From Neptunomonas marina (GTDB taxonomy: Bacteria; Pseudomonadota; Gammaproteobacteria; Pseudomonadales; Balneatricaceae): a stretch of DNA of 64,000 nucleotides. Positions within the stretch are counted from its first letter, which is position 1, and each line of letters begins with the position of its first letter. The position numbers and the translations under genes are program-made. Shown in pieces: positions 9,442 to 18,430 of the stretch. A model generated the notes under the pieces. It had not been told where the DNA came from. It saw nothing but the letters and a program-made list of their open reading frames with translations, and made no database searches. The DNA lies in NCBI RefSeq assembly GCF_004005935.1, contig NZ_SACQ01000001.1, positions 775,485 to 839,484 of the forward strand. The letters run 5' to 3'.

Positions 9442-9720
9442 GTGGCGAATATCTGTATACACAGTTTTGTGAGTGGCCGTGTGCAGCGTGTCTGGTTTCG
9501 GCAATCTACACTCGAACAAGCGCAAGCTCATGGCGTCACCGGTTGGGTGCGCAATTTGGCTGATGGCCGTGTAGAAGTCATGCTGTATGGCGATGAGAAC
9601 GCGGTACGCCAGGTTGAAGCTTGGCTGAGCAAAGGCCCTGCACTTGCCAATGTTGCAGAAGTGGTTTCAGAACAACTGGAATATGAAGATAATCACGATG
9701 GCTTCTTGATTACCGGCTAG
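9442..9720 (+). CDS. acyP: Acylphosphatase
   Basis: A 92-residue acylphosphatase, which hydrolyses carboxyl-phosphate bonds in small acyl phosphates. The phosphate-binding loop SGRVQRVWFR is at residues 11-20. Catalytic R20 and N38 (GWVRNLADG) are both present. The GTG start at 9442 follows AAGGAG by a few bases and lies just after the yihY stop. A longer in-frame version starting inside yihY has no support. Confidence 0.93.
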   Translation: MANICIHSFVSGRVQRVWFRQSTLEQAQAHGVTGWVRNLADGRVEVMLYGDENAVRQVEAWLSKGPALANVAEVVSEQLEYEDNHDGFLITG

Positions 9721-9772
9721 AGAACCTTTTTGGCTCTGTGCCGCTCTAACGAATAAGAACCTACCTCAACGG

Positions 9773-10291
9773 ATGATGACAATGAAAGGTCGCTTAGATA
9801 TCAAGACACAGGTGTTGGCCATTGCGATGGCTGCCACATTGCCCCTCAGCGCTCACGCCGAGATCTATCGCTGGGTCGATGAGAATGGCAAGGCTCACTA
9901 CAGTGATCGTAAGCCTGAGGATGCGAACGTCAAGGTAGAGCGTAAAGTCTACCAAGAGGTAGCGACACCGTTTCGGCGCCCGCCTGAAGAGCTATATCGT
10001 GGTGAAGCGGAGACGCTTGAGGATGGTGAAGATCCCACTCCTGATGAGCGTGAAGCGAAAGTCGAGAAAGGCAAAAAAGCTGATAACCAGAGCGATGAAA
10101 AATCAGCTGATACGAGTGACGAAGAAGAGTCCGGTGTGCGTAACAATAAGCGCCATGTTGCTGAGGGTGAAAACGCAACAAAACTGGTTGATAAGCAGAT
10201 TCAACGTATTAACCGTAATGAGCGTATCAGTGGTATCAAAGAGAAAAACCAAAAGGTGTTAAAAGAGTATCGGGACAAACGGAAAAAGTGA
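9773..10291 (+). CDS. DUF4124-domain periplasmic protein
   Basis: A 172-residue protein with an N-terminal signal peptide cleaved after AHA (about residue 29), followed by a DUF4124 segment, EIYRWVDENGKAHYSDRKP. The rest is highly charged and probably disordered or helical, rich in Glu/Lys/Asp, with a basic C terminus. DUF4124 is common at the start of secreted proteobacterial proteins, with no assigned role. Three ATG codons (9773, 9776, 9782) are possible starts, and I keep the first. Confidence 0.75.
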   Translation: MMTMKGRLDIKTQVLAIAMAATLPLSAHAEIYRWVDENGKAHYSDRKPEDANVKVERKVYQEVATPFRRPPEELYRGEAETLEDGEDPTPDEREAKVEKGKKADNQSDEKSADTSDEEESGVRNNKRHVAEGENATKLVDKQIQRINRNERISGIKEKNQKVLKEYRDKRKK

Positions 10292-10298
10292 CGCGATT

Positions 10299-10330
10299 AA
10301 AGCGCAGATCTGCTACTATGGCGCGCTTTT
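10299..10330 (+). terminator. Possible terminator after the DUF4124 gene
   Basis: AAAGCGC (10299-10305) can pair with GCGCTTT (10323-10329) across a 17-base loop, and four T residues follow the stem base. The large loop makes it a moderate candidate. It lies seven bases after the stop codon. Confidence 0.4.
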
Positions 10331-10411
10331 GTCACGGTCCTTACACTTTCGGTTGCGTACAATCGTTAGCGGCCGAATCTTTAAGCCAAATCCAATGGGG
10401 AGGGCGCAGGT

Positions 10412-10597
10412 ATGATGAACAACGATTCACTACATCCAAAATTTGTTGAGGCGATGAAAAAGTTACGCTCAATGTCGGAGGAAGAACGTTTATCTGAAGA
10501 GAACAAGGACCTTTTCGAGCAAGCCATGAACTATGCGCCTCTCGATATCCAGCCCCAATTAATCGAGATTCGTAAGAAGTACGACAATCTCCATTAA
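10412..10597 (+). CDS. Small conserved-looking protein of unknown function (61 aa)
   Basis: A 61-residue acidic, helical protein with double ATG start (10412 and 10415). The upstream GGGGAGGG is purine-rich but slightly distant. The gene is followed within 25 bases by a strong terminator, so it is a self-contained unit. I do not recognise the family. There is no signal peptide, cysteine or membrane segment. Confidence 0.65.
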   Translation: MMNNDSLHPKFVEAMKKLRSMSEEERLSEENKDLFEQAMNYAPLDIQPQLIEIRKKYDNLH

Positions 10598-10618
10598 TAA
10601 CGTAAGCACTCCTAAATA

Positions 10619-10645
10619 AGCCCCGCTTCTATGTGGGGCTTTTTA
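10619..10645 (+). terminator. Rho-independent terminator
   Basis: AGCCCC (10619-10624) pairs with GGGGCT (10635-10640) across a 10-base loop and runs into a T5 tract. It ends the 61-residue protein gene. Confidence 0.85.
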
Positions 10646-10690
10646 CTTGTTAAAATAGCAGCTCAACAACCACCCAAGTAGGACATCATT

Positions 10691-11524
10691 TTGGTCAAGA
10701 TCGGTCAAATCAACACATTAAAAGTTATGCGCGAAGCCGATTTCGGCCTTTACCTAGATGGCGGTGAGTTTGGCGGCATTCTGCTGCCACGCAAAGAGGT
10801 GCCAGAAGGTGCGGCTGTGGGTGATGAGCTGTCGGTTTTTATCTTGCTAGATACCGATGACTTTGTAGTGGCCACAACACGAGCGCCCATGGTGCAAGTC
10901 GGTGAGTTTGCATCGTTACAGGTGGTTGAAGTCAACAAAATTGGTGCTTTCCTTAACTGGGGTATGCCTAAAGACCTGTTGCTGCCCTATGCGGAGCAGC
11001 GTGGCACGTTAGAGGCGGGGAAGCGCGTTGTCGTGGGTGTTTATGTTGATAACAGTGATCGTATCGCCGCTACAACCAAGCTCGACAAACTACTTTCGCC
11101 ACCACCGCAAGATCTGAAAGTGGGGCAGCCGGTAGAGCTACTGGTATGTCGGCGCGGCGATCTTGGCTACAGCGTGATCGTCGACAACAGCTACTGGGCG
11201 CTGCTGCACCAAAAAGACGTATTCCGGACAGTGCGCATTGGTCACAAGGTTCAGGGCTACATCAAACGTGTTGTTGATGGCGGTAAAGTAGACGTTGTGC
11301 TGGATAAGCCCGGCTTTGGCAAAGTGGATGAACTGTCACAACGTATTCTGGACGACTTAGCAGCGCAAGGTGGTGTTAGTCCACTAGGCGATAAAAGCCA
11401 ACCTGAGGCGATCTATCAAGCCTTTGGAGTGAGCAAAAAAGCCTACAAGATGGCGATTGGCCATCTTAAAAAGCTAGGCCGTATTGATATCTCACCAGAA
11501 GGCATCAAGCTACTTGATGACTAG
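10691..11524 (+). CDS. cvfB: CvfB/YitL-like S1-domain RNA-binding protein
   Basis: A 277-residue protein with tandem S1-like OB folds. Repeats begin near residues 1, 70 (VGEFASLQVVEVNKIGAFLNWG) and 140 (VGQPVELLVCRRGDLGYSVIV), and a C-terminal winged-helix segment (KKAYKMAIGHLKKLGRI) follows. This is the CvfB architecture, and the family binds RNA and influences virulence and metabolic gene expression in Gram-positives. The start is a TTG at 10691 with AGGA about eight bases upstream, and no better in-frame ATG exists nearby. Its stop overlaps the convergent LysR gene by four bases. Confidence 0.87.
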   Translation: MVKIGQINTLKVMREADFGLYLDGGEFGGILLPRKEVPEGAAVGDELSVFILLDTDDFVVATTRAPMVQVGEFASLQVVEVNKIGAFLNWGMPKDLLLPYAEQRGTLEAGKRVVVGVYVDNSDRIAATTKLDKLLSPPPQDLKVGQPVELLVCRRGDLGYSVIVDNSYWALLHQKDVFRTVRIGHKVQGYIKRVVDGGKVDVVLDKPGFGKVDELSQRILDDLAAQGGVSPLGDKSQPEAIYQAFGVSKKAYKMAIGHLKKLGRIDISPEGIKLLDD

Positions 11525-12450
11525 ATTCTCGCAACATGGTTAGGGAGCGTAGTGGTACGGCAGTGTGTTTGGCACCGTATCAGCAGCTCCTCGCCCGCAG
11601 GGCTCAGTGAACGCCCCCGCCGCAGAATCACGTTTAATTCCCTCTCAAGGTGTGCGCTTAAGGGGCGAAATACCAAACCCACGAAAGCTGGTGTGGTTGC
11701 AGCCAGTGCGGGTAGCAGAGTCAGTCCTGCGCCGTGGCGCACCAAGGATGCGAGGGTCGTAGGTGTGTTCGCCTCAATCACTGCGCTATCGAGCAACAGT
11801 GGAATATCATTTGAGGCAAGTAGCCACTCAAGCTGTAATCGAATGCCATTATCCTGGGATAACATCGCCAAGCGGCGCGCTTGTAACTGAGTCCAATCAA
11901 CCTCTTTTTGCGCACACAGTGGATCATCCTCGCGCATCACCACGCCATATCGATCACGTAGAATAGGCTGATAGGTTAAGTCCGGGCTGTTTGAGTGGTT
12001 GCCGCCAATACCAAAGCTGGCACGATTGCTTAACACCGCCTCTTCAATGCCGCTTGCGCCTGTCTCTATTAGAGTGACGTTGATCTTTGGGTAGTCCTCG
12101 CGGTAGCGACAGATAATGGCCGGTAGCAGCTGAGTTAGCATGGAGGATGACCCTGCGACCGCAACATGCCCACGTTGCTGCTGAGAGGACGCTTGCAGGT
12201 CTTCGATAGCGGTGTCGAAATCCGATACGAGCTGTAACGCGACCGGCAGAAAGCGTTCTCCTGCCTCTGTAAGGCTAACGCGGCGGGTGGTGCGATCGAA
12301 AAGTTGGATGCCCACTTGGCTCTCAAGCTGCTTGATGGTGGCGGTGAGCGTTGATTGCGTGACGTGCATGAACTCTGCGGCGTGCGTAAAGCTGCCGTGT
12401 TCAGCCACTTGTATAAAGGCCAGCAAGTGTCGGTAGGCAAGATTATTCAT
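11521..12450 (-). CDS. LysR-family regulator divergent from ydiJ
   Basis: A 309-residue LysR regulator with the helix-turn-helix at about residues 18-40 (AAEFMHVTQSTLTATIKQLE) and a typical effector domain ending in RRGRSLSPAGEELLI. It is divergent from ydiJ with a 92-base gap holding two related AT-rich dyads, so control of ydiJ and autoregulation are likely. An effector such as a 2-hydroxy acid is plausible only by association. Confidence 0.9.
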   Translation of the reverse strand: MNNLAYRHLLAFIQVAEHGSFTHAAEFMHVTQSTLTATIKQLESQVGIQLFDRTTRRVSLTEAGERFLPVALQLVSDFDTAIEDLQASSQQQRGHVAVAGSSSMLTQLLPAIICRYREDYPKINVTLIETGASGIEEAVLSNRASFGIGGNHSNSPDLTYQPILRDRYGVVMREDDPLCAQKEVDWTQLQARRLAMLSQDNGIRLQLEWLLASNDIPLLLDSAVIEANTPTTLASLVRHGAGLTLLPALAATTPAFVGLVFRPLSAHLERELNVILRRGRSLSPAGEELLIRCQTHCRTTTLPNHVARI

Positions 12451-12457
12451 CTATTTC

Positions 12458-12495
12458 GATTAATTAATCATATTTTATCGTTTGATTGATTAATG
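12458..12495. promoter_or_regulatory. Paired AT-rich dyads, likely LysR operator region for ydiJ
   Basis: GATTAATTAATC (12458-12469) is a perfect 12-base palindrome, and a related GATTGATTAATG lies at 12484-12495, 26 bases further on. Both sit between the divergent LysR start (12450) and the ydiJ start (12543). The spacing and position match LysR recognition and activation sites. Confidence 0.45.
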
Positions 12496-12542
12496 AGGAT
12501 TTTGCATCATACCGCCATTAATAACAATCGAATGCAAGAACC

Positions 12543-15500
12543 ATGATCCCACGTATCTCTACTGTTGAAACTACCCAAGCGGTCTACCTGCGTTTTATCG
12601 AAGCGTTAAAGGATGCAGGCTTTGCCGGCGATCTGAATCAGGATTATGCCAACCGTATCGTGCTATCAACCGATAACAGCATCTACCAAGTGCTGCCCCA
12701 AGGCGTCCTCTATCCCAAGCATTTGGATGATCTACAGTTGATCGCCAATCTCTCTTCGCAACAAGAGTTTAATGAGGTTGTTTTAACCCCTCGCGGCGGC
12801 GGTACGGGCACCAACGGTCAGTCCTTGACCGATGGGTTGGTCGTGGATGTCTCCAAGCATATGAACCAGATCCTTGAGATCAATCCAGAGGAGCGCTGGG
12901 TTCGTGTGCAAGCGGGCGTGGTCAAAGATCAGCTTAATGCAGCACTAAAACCCTATGGATTATTTTTTGCGCCAGAGCTATCCACCAGTAACCGCGCGAC
13001 GGTTGGGGGAATGATTAACACCGACGCGAGTGGCCAAGGTAGCTGCCTGTACGGTAAAACGCGTGACCATGTATTAGCGCTAAAAAGCGTCTTTCTTGAT
13101 GGCACCGTGTGGGAATCTGGGCCCGTTGATGATGACGAGCTGCTGAAGATCAAAGCGCGCCAAGATCGTGTGGGTCAGGCTCACCGGCTGGTGGATGAGA
13201 TATTCCGTGAAAAACACGCATTGATCAAAGCTAAGTTTCCACCGCTCAACCGCTGCTTAACAGGCTACGATCTGGCGCACATCCGCGATGAAAGTGGTCT
13301 TTTCAATTTGAACTCTGTGCTGTGTGGTGGCGAAGGTTCGTTGGCCTTTATCGCTGAAGCGAAGCTCAATGTTCTACCGATTCCAAAGTATGCAGCGCTT
13401 GTGAATGTGAAGTACGACAGCTTCGAGGCATCCATGCGCGATGCAAAAGCGATCATGGCAAAGGGGCCTACCTCGATTGAGACAATCGACTCCAAAGTCC
13501 TAAATTTGGCGATGGAAGATATTGTTTGGGACACCGTTGCAGACTACTTCCCGCAGTATGAGGGTGATCCGGCCATCCGTGGTATCAACTTGGTTGAATA
13601 TACCGATGATGACCCCGATGCTTTGAAAGCGCGTGTTGCGCAGCTAACAGAACACCTTGATGCAGTCTCGGGCGGAGCGGGGCAATGCTTCGGATACAGT
13701 GTTGTATATGGTGGCGAAGAGATCAAAAAAGTCTGGGCGATGCGTAAGCGCGCGGTTGGCTTGCTAGGCAATGCACAGGGCCAAGAGCGTCCGATCCCGT
13801 TTGTAGAGGATACCGCTGTACCGCCGGAGAACTTGGCGGACTTCATTATGGAGTTCCGTGAAGTGCTCGATAGCCATAATCTCGCCTACGGTATGTTTGG
13901 GCACGTGGATGCGGGCGTTTTGCACGTTCGCCCAGCCATCGATATGAAAGACCCAGAACAAGAGCAGATGATCCGTACGGTGACAGACCGTGTTGTGGCG
14001 TTGACGCAGAAATATCACGGCCTTTTGTGGGGCGAGCACGGTAAAGGTGTGCGTTCAGAGTATGCGCCTGAGTTCTTTGGTGAGCTTTACGTAGAGCTGC
14101 AACGCATCAAGGGCGTCTTCGACCCTTATAACCAATTGAACCCGGGCAAGATCGCAACCCCTCAGATCGATGGTGCGGAGCTACTTAAGATCGACGCGGT
14201 GACAACCCGTGGCCAGTTAGACCGAGAGATCCCCGCGGTGGATCGTGACACTTACGATGCGGCGATGTTCTGTAACGGCAATGGTGCGTGCTACAACTAC
14301 GACCCTAAAGATGCCATGTGTCCATCTTGGAAGGGAACGCGCCAGCGCATTCACTCACCTAAGGGACGCGCCTCACTGGTGCGCGAGTGGCTGCGCTTAA
14401 TGGCCAAGCAAGGTGTGTCGTTGTCGGATGCTGCACAGCAAACACGCGAGTCCGGTTTTATTGGCTCACTCCCTGCCCGCATCCGTAACAGCTGGCGTAA
14501 ACAGCAAGGCGAGTATGACTTTTCGAACGAAGTGCATGAGGCGATGCTCGGCTGTTTGGCGTGTAAATCTTGCGTCGGTCAGTGCCCCATCAAGGTAAAT
14601 GTGCCGGAGTTTCGAGCGCAGTTTTTAGAGGTTTACTACAGCCGCTACATGCGTCCATTCAAGGACTACATGATTGGTAGCTTGGAGTTCGTGATACCAA
14701 CATTGGCTAAAGTGCCTGGGCCGTATAACTGGTTGATGCGCAACAAAACCGCGCAGCGGTTATTCCGCAATACCGGTGGCATGGTTGATAGCCCTGTGAT
14801 CTGTCGCCACTCGTTGGCGCAGGGTTTAAAGGCGCGTGCAATCCCTTGGGCGAGTGTTGAGACTCTAAATGCGCTTACGGGTAACCAGCGCGAAAAGAGC
14901 GTTGTGTTGGTGCAGGATGCATTCACGAGCTACTTTGAAACGCACGTGGTGCTGGATTTGATCGATCTCTTATCCGAGCTTGGCTTTAATGTGCTGGTAG
15001 CGCCGTTCCTACCCAATGGTAAACCGCTGCATGTGCATGGGTTTATGGGTGCCTTTGAAAACGCGGCGCAACATAATACCCAGATGCTTAAAGCGCTTGA
15101 GTCTGCTGGGTTACCGCTGATCGGGGTTGATCCGTCCATGACACTAACCTACCGTCAGGAGTACGCCAAGGTGGTGGAGAACCCTCCGAATGTGCAACTG
15201 ATTCAAGAGTGGTTAGTGACCCAGACCGAAGCGTTCGAGCACCTATCTGGCCGCTTGGCAGCTCACAACTTTAAGTTGCTGGCACACTGTACCGAGAAAA
15301 CATCGGCGGCGCCGTCGATTAAGCAGTGGCAAACCATCTATGCTGCGCTTGGTCAAACGCTGAGCGTTGAAGCGGTCGGCTGTTGCGGGATGTCGGGCAC
15401 TTACGGCCACGAGACGCCAAATCTCGCAACTTCGAAAAAGATCTACGAACTGAGCTGGGCTGAAGTGGTTAATGATCCACAAAATCAAGGCAAGCTTGTG

Positions 15501-15617
15501 GCAACAGGCTACTCCTGCCGCAGCCAAGTGAAACGGATCGATCAAACGTCGTTACCGCACCCGGCGCAAGCGCTGCTGGATGTGATGCGATCAAGCCGCT
15601 ATCAGGTGACACAATAA
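12543..15617 (+). CDS. ydiJ: YdiJ-like FAD-linked oxidase with 4Fe-4S ferredoxin and CCG domains
   Basis: A 1024-residue flavoprotein very similar throughout to E. coli YdiJ, a D-2-hydroxyacid (D-2-hydroxyglutarate-type) dehydrogenase. The FAD-binding PCMH domain holds PRGGGTGTNGQ at 83-93, followed by the FAD-oxidase C-terminal domain with MFGHVDAGVLHVRP. Next come cysteine-rich ferredoxin-like segments, CNGNGACYNYD and CLACKSCVGQCPIK, and a C-terminal region with VGCCGMSGTYGHE typical of CCG-type clusters. It probably passes electrons from a 2-hydroxyacid to the quinone pool. The ATG is 92 bases from a divergent LysR gene. The substrate is inferred from the E. coli homologue. Confidence 0.93.
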   Translation: MIPRISTVETTQAVYLRFIEALKDAGFAGDLNQDYANRIVLSTDNSIYQVLPQGVLYPKHLDDLQLIANLSSQQEFNEVVLTPRGGGTGTNGQSLTDGLVVDVSKHMNQILEINPEERWVRVQAGVVKDQLNAALKPYGLFFAPELSTSNRATVGGMINTDASGQGSCLYGKTRDHVLALKSVFLDGTVWESGPVDDDELLKIKARQDRVGQAHRLVDEIFREKHALIKAKFPPLNRCLTGYDLAHIRDESGLFNLNSVLCGGEGSLAFIAEAKLNVLPIPKYAALVNVKYDSFEASMRDAKAIMAKGPTSIETIDSKVLNLAMEDIVWDTVADYFPQYEGDPAIRGINLVEYTDDDPDALKARVAQLTEHLDAVSGGAGQCFGYSVVYGGEEIKKVWAMRKRAVGLLGNAQGQERPIPFVEDTAVPPENLADFIMEFREVLDSHNLAYGMFGHVDAGVLHVRPAIDMKDPEQEQMIRTVTDRVVALTQKYHGLLWGEHGKGVRSEYAPEFFGELYVELQRIKGVFDPYNQLNPGKIATPQIDGAELLKIDAVTTRGQLDREIPAVDRDTYDAAMFCNGNGACYNYDPKDAMCPSWKGTRQRIHSPKGRASLVREWLRLMAKQGVSLSDAAQQTRESGFIGSLPARIRNSWRKQQGEYDFSNEVHEAMLGCLACKSCVGQCPIKVNVPEFRAQFLEVYYSRYMRPFKDYMIGSLEFVIPTLAKVPGPYNWLMRNKTAQRLFRNTGGMVDSPVICRHSLAQGLKARAIPWASVETLNALTGNQREKSVVLVQDAFTSYFETHVVLDLIDLLSELGFNVLVAPFLPNGKPLHVHGFMGAFENAAQHNTQMLKALESAGLPLIGVDPSMTLTYRQEYAKVVENPPNVQLIQEWLVTQTEAFEHLSGRLAAHNFKLLAHCTEKTSAAPSIKQWQTIYAALGQTLSVEAVGCCGMSGTYGHETPNLATSKKIYELSWAEVVNDPQNQGKLVATGYSCRSQVKRIDQTSLPHPAQALLDVMRSSRYQVTQ

Positions 15618-15625
15618 ACATCATT

Positions 15626-15650
15626 GAGCGGCATCCGTTGCCGCTCGCTT
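15626..15650 (+). terminator. Hairpin between ydiJ and nitroreductase genes
   Basis: GAGCGGCA (15626-15633) pairs perfectly with TGCCGCTC (15639-15646) across a 5-base loop, followed by GCTTGTTGTT. The stem is strong but the T tract is interrupted. It lies between convergent genes. Confidence 0.55.
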
Positions 15651-15654
15651 GTTG

Positions 15655-16257
15655 TTAAAATCGATCTACGACCAATACATCGCTAAGTGACAGCTGGCCG
15701 GCACGGGGGTGTGCCGGCTTGGCCGCTTTACCAAGGGTAATGAGCATCGCAATGATATGATCCTTGGGTAGGTTGATAAGCTGTGCCACCTTGTCATTAT
15801 CAAATCCAATCATGGGGCAGGTCGCGTAGCCCAGCCCACTGGCTGCCAGCATAAACGTTTGCGCCGCAATCCCGCATGAGCGAAGCGCTTCATCGTGTTG
15901 GCGCTGGGGTTGATCAACATAAAAGTTATGTAGCATCTCGAGTAGAACACGGCGTGTATCTGCATCGGTGTTGCGATAGTAACGCTGCGGCTGGTTGCGC
16001 CATGCTTGAGTATCTGCACATAGAACGATGAGTTCTCCGGCCTCGGTGATCTGAGTTTGCCCCCACGCCGCGTCCTGTATCTGTTCGCGCAGAGTGGTAT
16101 CCTGTACACGAACAAATCGCCAGTGCTGAATATTGTACGAGGTGGGCGAGCGCAATGTTGCTTGCATGATCTTCTCGAACGCTTCGGGTGCTACCGGTGC
16201 GCTGGGATCATAGTGTTTTACGGCACGTCGGGTCTCTATTGCGGTAAACAGGTCCAT
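15655..16257 (-). CDS. Nitroreductase-family protein
   Basis: A 200-residue FMN-dependent nitroreductase-like protein. The N terminus carries TRRAVKHYDP with LRSPTSYNIQHWRFVRV, matching the FMN-binding region of the family. The C-terminal part has GYATCPMIGFD and IAMLITLGKA. Members reduce nitroaromatics, quinones or enones with NAD(P)H, and the natural substrate is unknown. A 110-base gap separates it from the upstream LysR gene on the same strand. Confidence 0.9.
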   Translation of the reverse strand: MDLFTAIETRRAVKHYDPSAPVAPEAFEKIMQATLRSPTSYNIQHWRFVRVQDTTLREQIQDAAWGQTQITEAGELIVLCADTQAWRNQPQRYYRNTDADTRRVLLEMLHNFYVDQPQRQHDEALRSCGIAAQTFMLAASGLGYATCPMIGFDNDKVAQLINLPKDHIIAMLITLGKAAKPAHPRAGQLSLSDVLVVDRF

Positions 16258-16377
16258 CGTTTTCTCCTTTTGGTTAACGCTGAAATTAGGGCGTGTGTTG
16301 TCTTAGGAGGTACTTTAGGCTGTTTTTGTTTGGTTGATAATCTGGCTATTTAGAAACCTATTGTTGAGATAAATTCA

Positions 16378-17286
16378 CTAGTATTGGTCCCAATAGGGGA
16401 TGTCGCTGCCGAAATAGGTGATCGCAAAATCGAGAAAAGCGCGTACCTTTGCGGGCATATACTGGCGCTCAATCATGACGGCGCTGATGGCGGCCACTGG
16501 CATTTCGTAGTCAGGAAATAACTGCACAAGGCGACCGGTACGAATATCCTCACCGGCAACGAATGTAGGTAGACGTGCGATGCCAAGATCCTGCAGCACT
16601 GCATCGCGTAGTGCCTCGCTGTTATTGACCTGATAATTTCCGCTGACAACAATCGAATGTGTTTTACCCGCTTTAGAGAAGGTCCACTCCTTTACATCGT
16701 TCGAGTAACTAAAAGGCAGGCAGTTGTGTTCGAGCAGGTCTTCAAGGCGCTCTGGGGCTCCATAACGCTTCAGATAACTGGGCGAGGCACATAAAACGCT
16801 GCGCAGCGGTGCCAAACGTCGGGCGATGTAGGAGGAGTCGGGCAGGTTGCCACCACGTACGGCGATATCGAATCCGCCACCCACCAGGTCGATCGGCTTA
16901 TCGTCCATCACTAAGTCGATACTAATTTTGGGATGCTCTTTCAAAAAGCGCGGAATCATAGGCGCCATGTGGAGGCGTCCAAACGACATTGGGGAGCCGA
17001 TTTTTAGCCGCCCCTGTGGCTCGCCTTGTAACTGAGCCACGGCATCTTCGGCATCTTGGGCAGCCACCGCAGCGCGTTTAGCGTGCTCGAAAAAGTGCTC
17101 ACCCGCTTCGGTAAGGCTCAGCTTTCGGGTGGTGCGATGCAAGAGCTTCACACCTAACTGCTCCTCAAGTTGCGTGATACGTTTGCTCACTGCCGACTTC
17201 GTGATGTTGAGATGCTTTGCTGCCGGTGAAAAGCCGCCATACTCCACCACTGAGACAAATACCGGTATTGCGCCTATTGTATCCAT
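16378..17286 (-). CDS. LysR-family regulator divergent from a DMT transporter
   Basis: A LysR regulator of 302 residues beginning MDTIGAIPVFVSVVEYGGF at ATG 17286. An upstream extension to 17382 is possible but would include a likely operator dyad and lacks family similarity. The helix-turn-helix is at residues 18-40 (AAKHLNITKSAVSKRITQLE). The effector domain has FDIAVRGGNLPDSS and DLGIARLPTFVA, as in the CrgA-like subgroup. The divergent EamA exporter at 17397 is the likely target. Confidence 0.9.
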   Translation of the reverse strand: MDTIGAIPVFVSVVEYGGFSPAAKHLNITKSAVSKRITQLEEQLGVKLLHRTTRKLSLTEAGEHFFEHAKRAAVAAQDAEDAVAQLQGEPQGRLKIGSPMSFGRLHMAPMIPRFLKEHPKISIDLVMDDKPIDLVGGGFDIAVRGGNLPDSSYIARRLAPLRSVLCASPSYLKRYGAPERLEDLLEHNCLPFSYSNDVKEWTFSKAGKTHSIVVSGNYQVNNSEALRDAVLQDLGIARLPTFVAGEDIRTGRLVQLFPDYEMPVAAISAVMIERQYMPAKVRAFLDFAITYFGSDIPYWDQY

Positions 17287-17293
17287 AGTGTCC

Positions 17294-17316
17294 ACTGTTA
17301 ACTTTTGTTTAACAGT
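17294..17316. promoter_or_regulatory. Inverted repeat, likely LysR operator
   Basis: ACTGTTAA (17294-17301) and TTAACAGT (17309-17316) are perfect 8-base arms with a 7-base spacer, a T-N11-A-like LysR box. It begins eight bases upstream of the chosen LysR start and faces the divergent exporter gene. This also argues for the shorter LysR protein. Confidence 0.5.
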
Positions 17317-17396
17317 ATGGTGATGGTAAAAGGGATTATCGTCAATCAGGAAACTAGGTACGCTGCTCTTATCTATTTTCAAGACTAAAGAGGTGT

Positions 17397-18296
17397 GTGG
17401 TGCTGGGTGTCCGATCTGGGTTTGTCCACGGCTTGATGCTGCTAATGGTGATACTTGTTGCCAGTTCTTTTCCCGTGGGTGCAGTCATTGCCGACAAGCT
17501 GCCGCCAGCCGTGACGATGTTTATCCGTTTTCTTATGGCTGCATTGCTGTTTGCGCCGTTGGTGTTTAAACGCCATGGTTTTGCACTACCAAAACCTGCG
17601 CAGTTGCTAGGTTATATCGTGCTCAGCTTACCTCTGGTGGCATTTTTTTGGTGTATGTTCGAAGCCTTGCGTTACACCAGTGCGTTGAACACCGGAGCGA
17701 TCTACACCTTGGTGCCCGCCATTACGGCGATCTACGCATTTGTGATTAATCGTGAAACGCTCAGCCCGATACGTGCAAGTGGGCTACTCCTAGGGACGTT
17801 AGGCGCGCTGTGGATCGTGTTTCGCGGTGAAGCCGAGCGTCTATTGGCTTTGCAGCTGAACCATGGCGATCTGGTGTTTTTTATTGGTTGTCTATTTATG
17901 GCGGCTTATGGCCCGCTTGTTAAGCGCCTTTATGCGGGCGAGCCGATGGAAGTGATGACATTTTGGGTCATTAGCGCCGGTAGCGTGTGGCTATTCCTGC
18001 TATCTCTACCTCAGTTACCCGCGATCAATTGGCCGCAAGTGGATCCATCTGTTTTTGTGGGTGCGTTGTACCTTGCGGTGTTCACAACGCTAATCACCTT
18101 CTTTTTGCTACAATTTGGCACAGTAAAGCTGGGTGCAACACGGGTGGCGGCCTATAGTTTTTTAACCCCTGTGTTTGTTTTGCTGTTGGAGTATCTGCTT
18201 GGGAAAGAGAGCTTAACGCCGCTACTTATGGTTGGGGCCGGATGTGTGGTGGCAGCGATGCTACTCGTGCAACGCGATAGCCAAACTGCCAGCTGA
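17397..18296 (+). CDS. EamA/DMT-family transporter
   Basis: A 299-residue inner-membrane protein with ten predicted helices in two EamA repeats (first repeat from about residue 10, second from about 157). The start is a GTG at 17397 just after AAAGAGG. It is divergent from a LysR gene with an intervening dyad, a common exporter-regulator arrangement. It differs in sequence from the other EamA protein at 1589-2479. The substrate is unknown. Confidence 0.88.
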   Translation: MVLGVRSGFVHGLMLLMVILVASSFPVGAVIADKLPPAVTMFIRFLMAALLFAPLVFKRHGFALPKPAQLLGYIVLSLPLVAFFWCMFEALRYTSALNTGAIYTLVPAITAIYAFVINRETLSPIRASGLLLGTLGALWIVFRGEAERLLALQLNHGDLVFFIGCLFMAAYGPLVKRLYAGEPMEVMTFWVISAGSVWLFLLSLPQLPAINWPQVDPSVFVGALYLAVFTTLITFFLLQFGTVKLGATRVAAYSFLTPVFVLLLEYLLGKESLTPLLMVGAGCVVAAMLLVQRDSQTAS

Positions 18297-18430
18297 TGAT
18301 CAGTCGCTGCCACTAGCTAATTGATTTTTAAATCCTTTCATATTTTTGTCATCTAGTCGCTCCACACTTGTCACATTTCTTTCATCTGCTGGCGTTTCCC
18401 TGACGCTGGTTGTCTTGAGGTAACAGGCGA

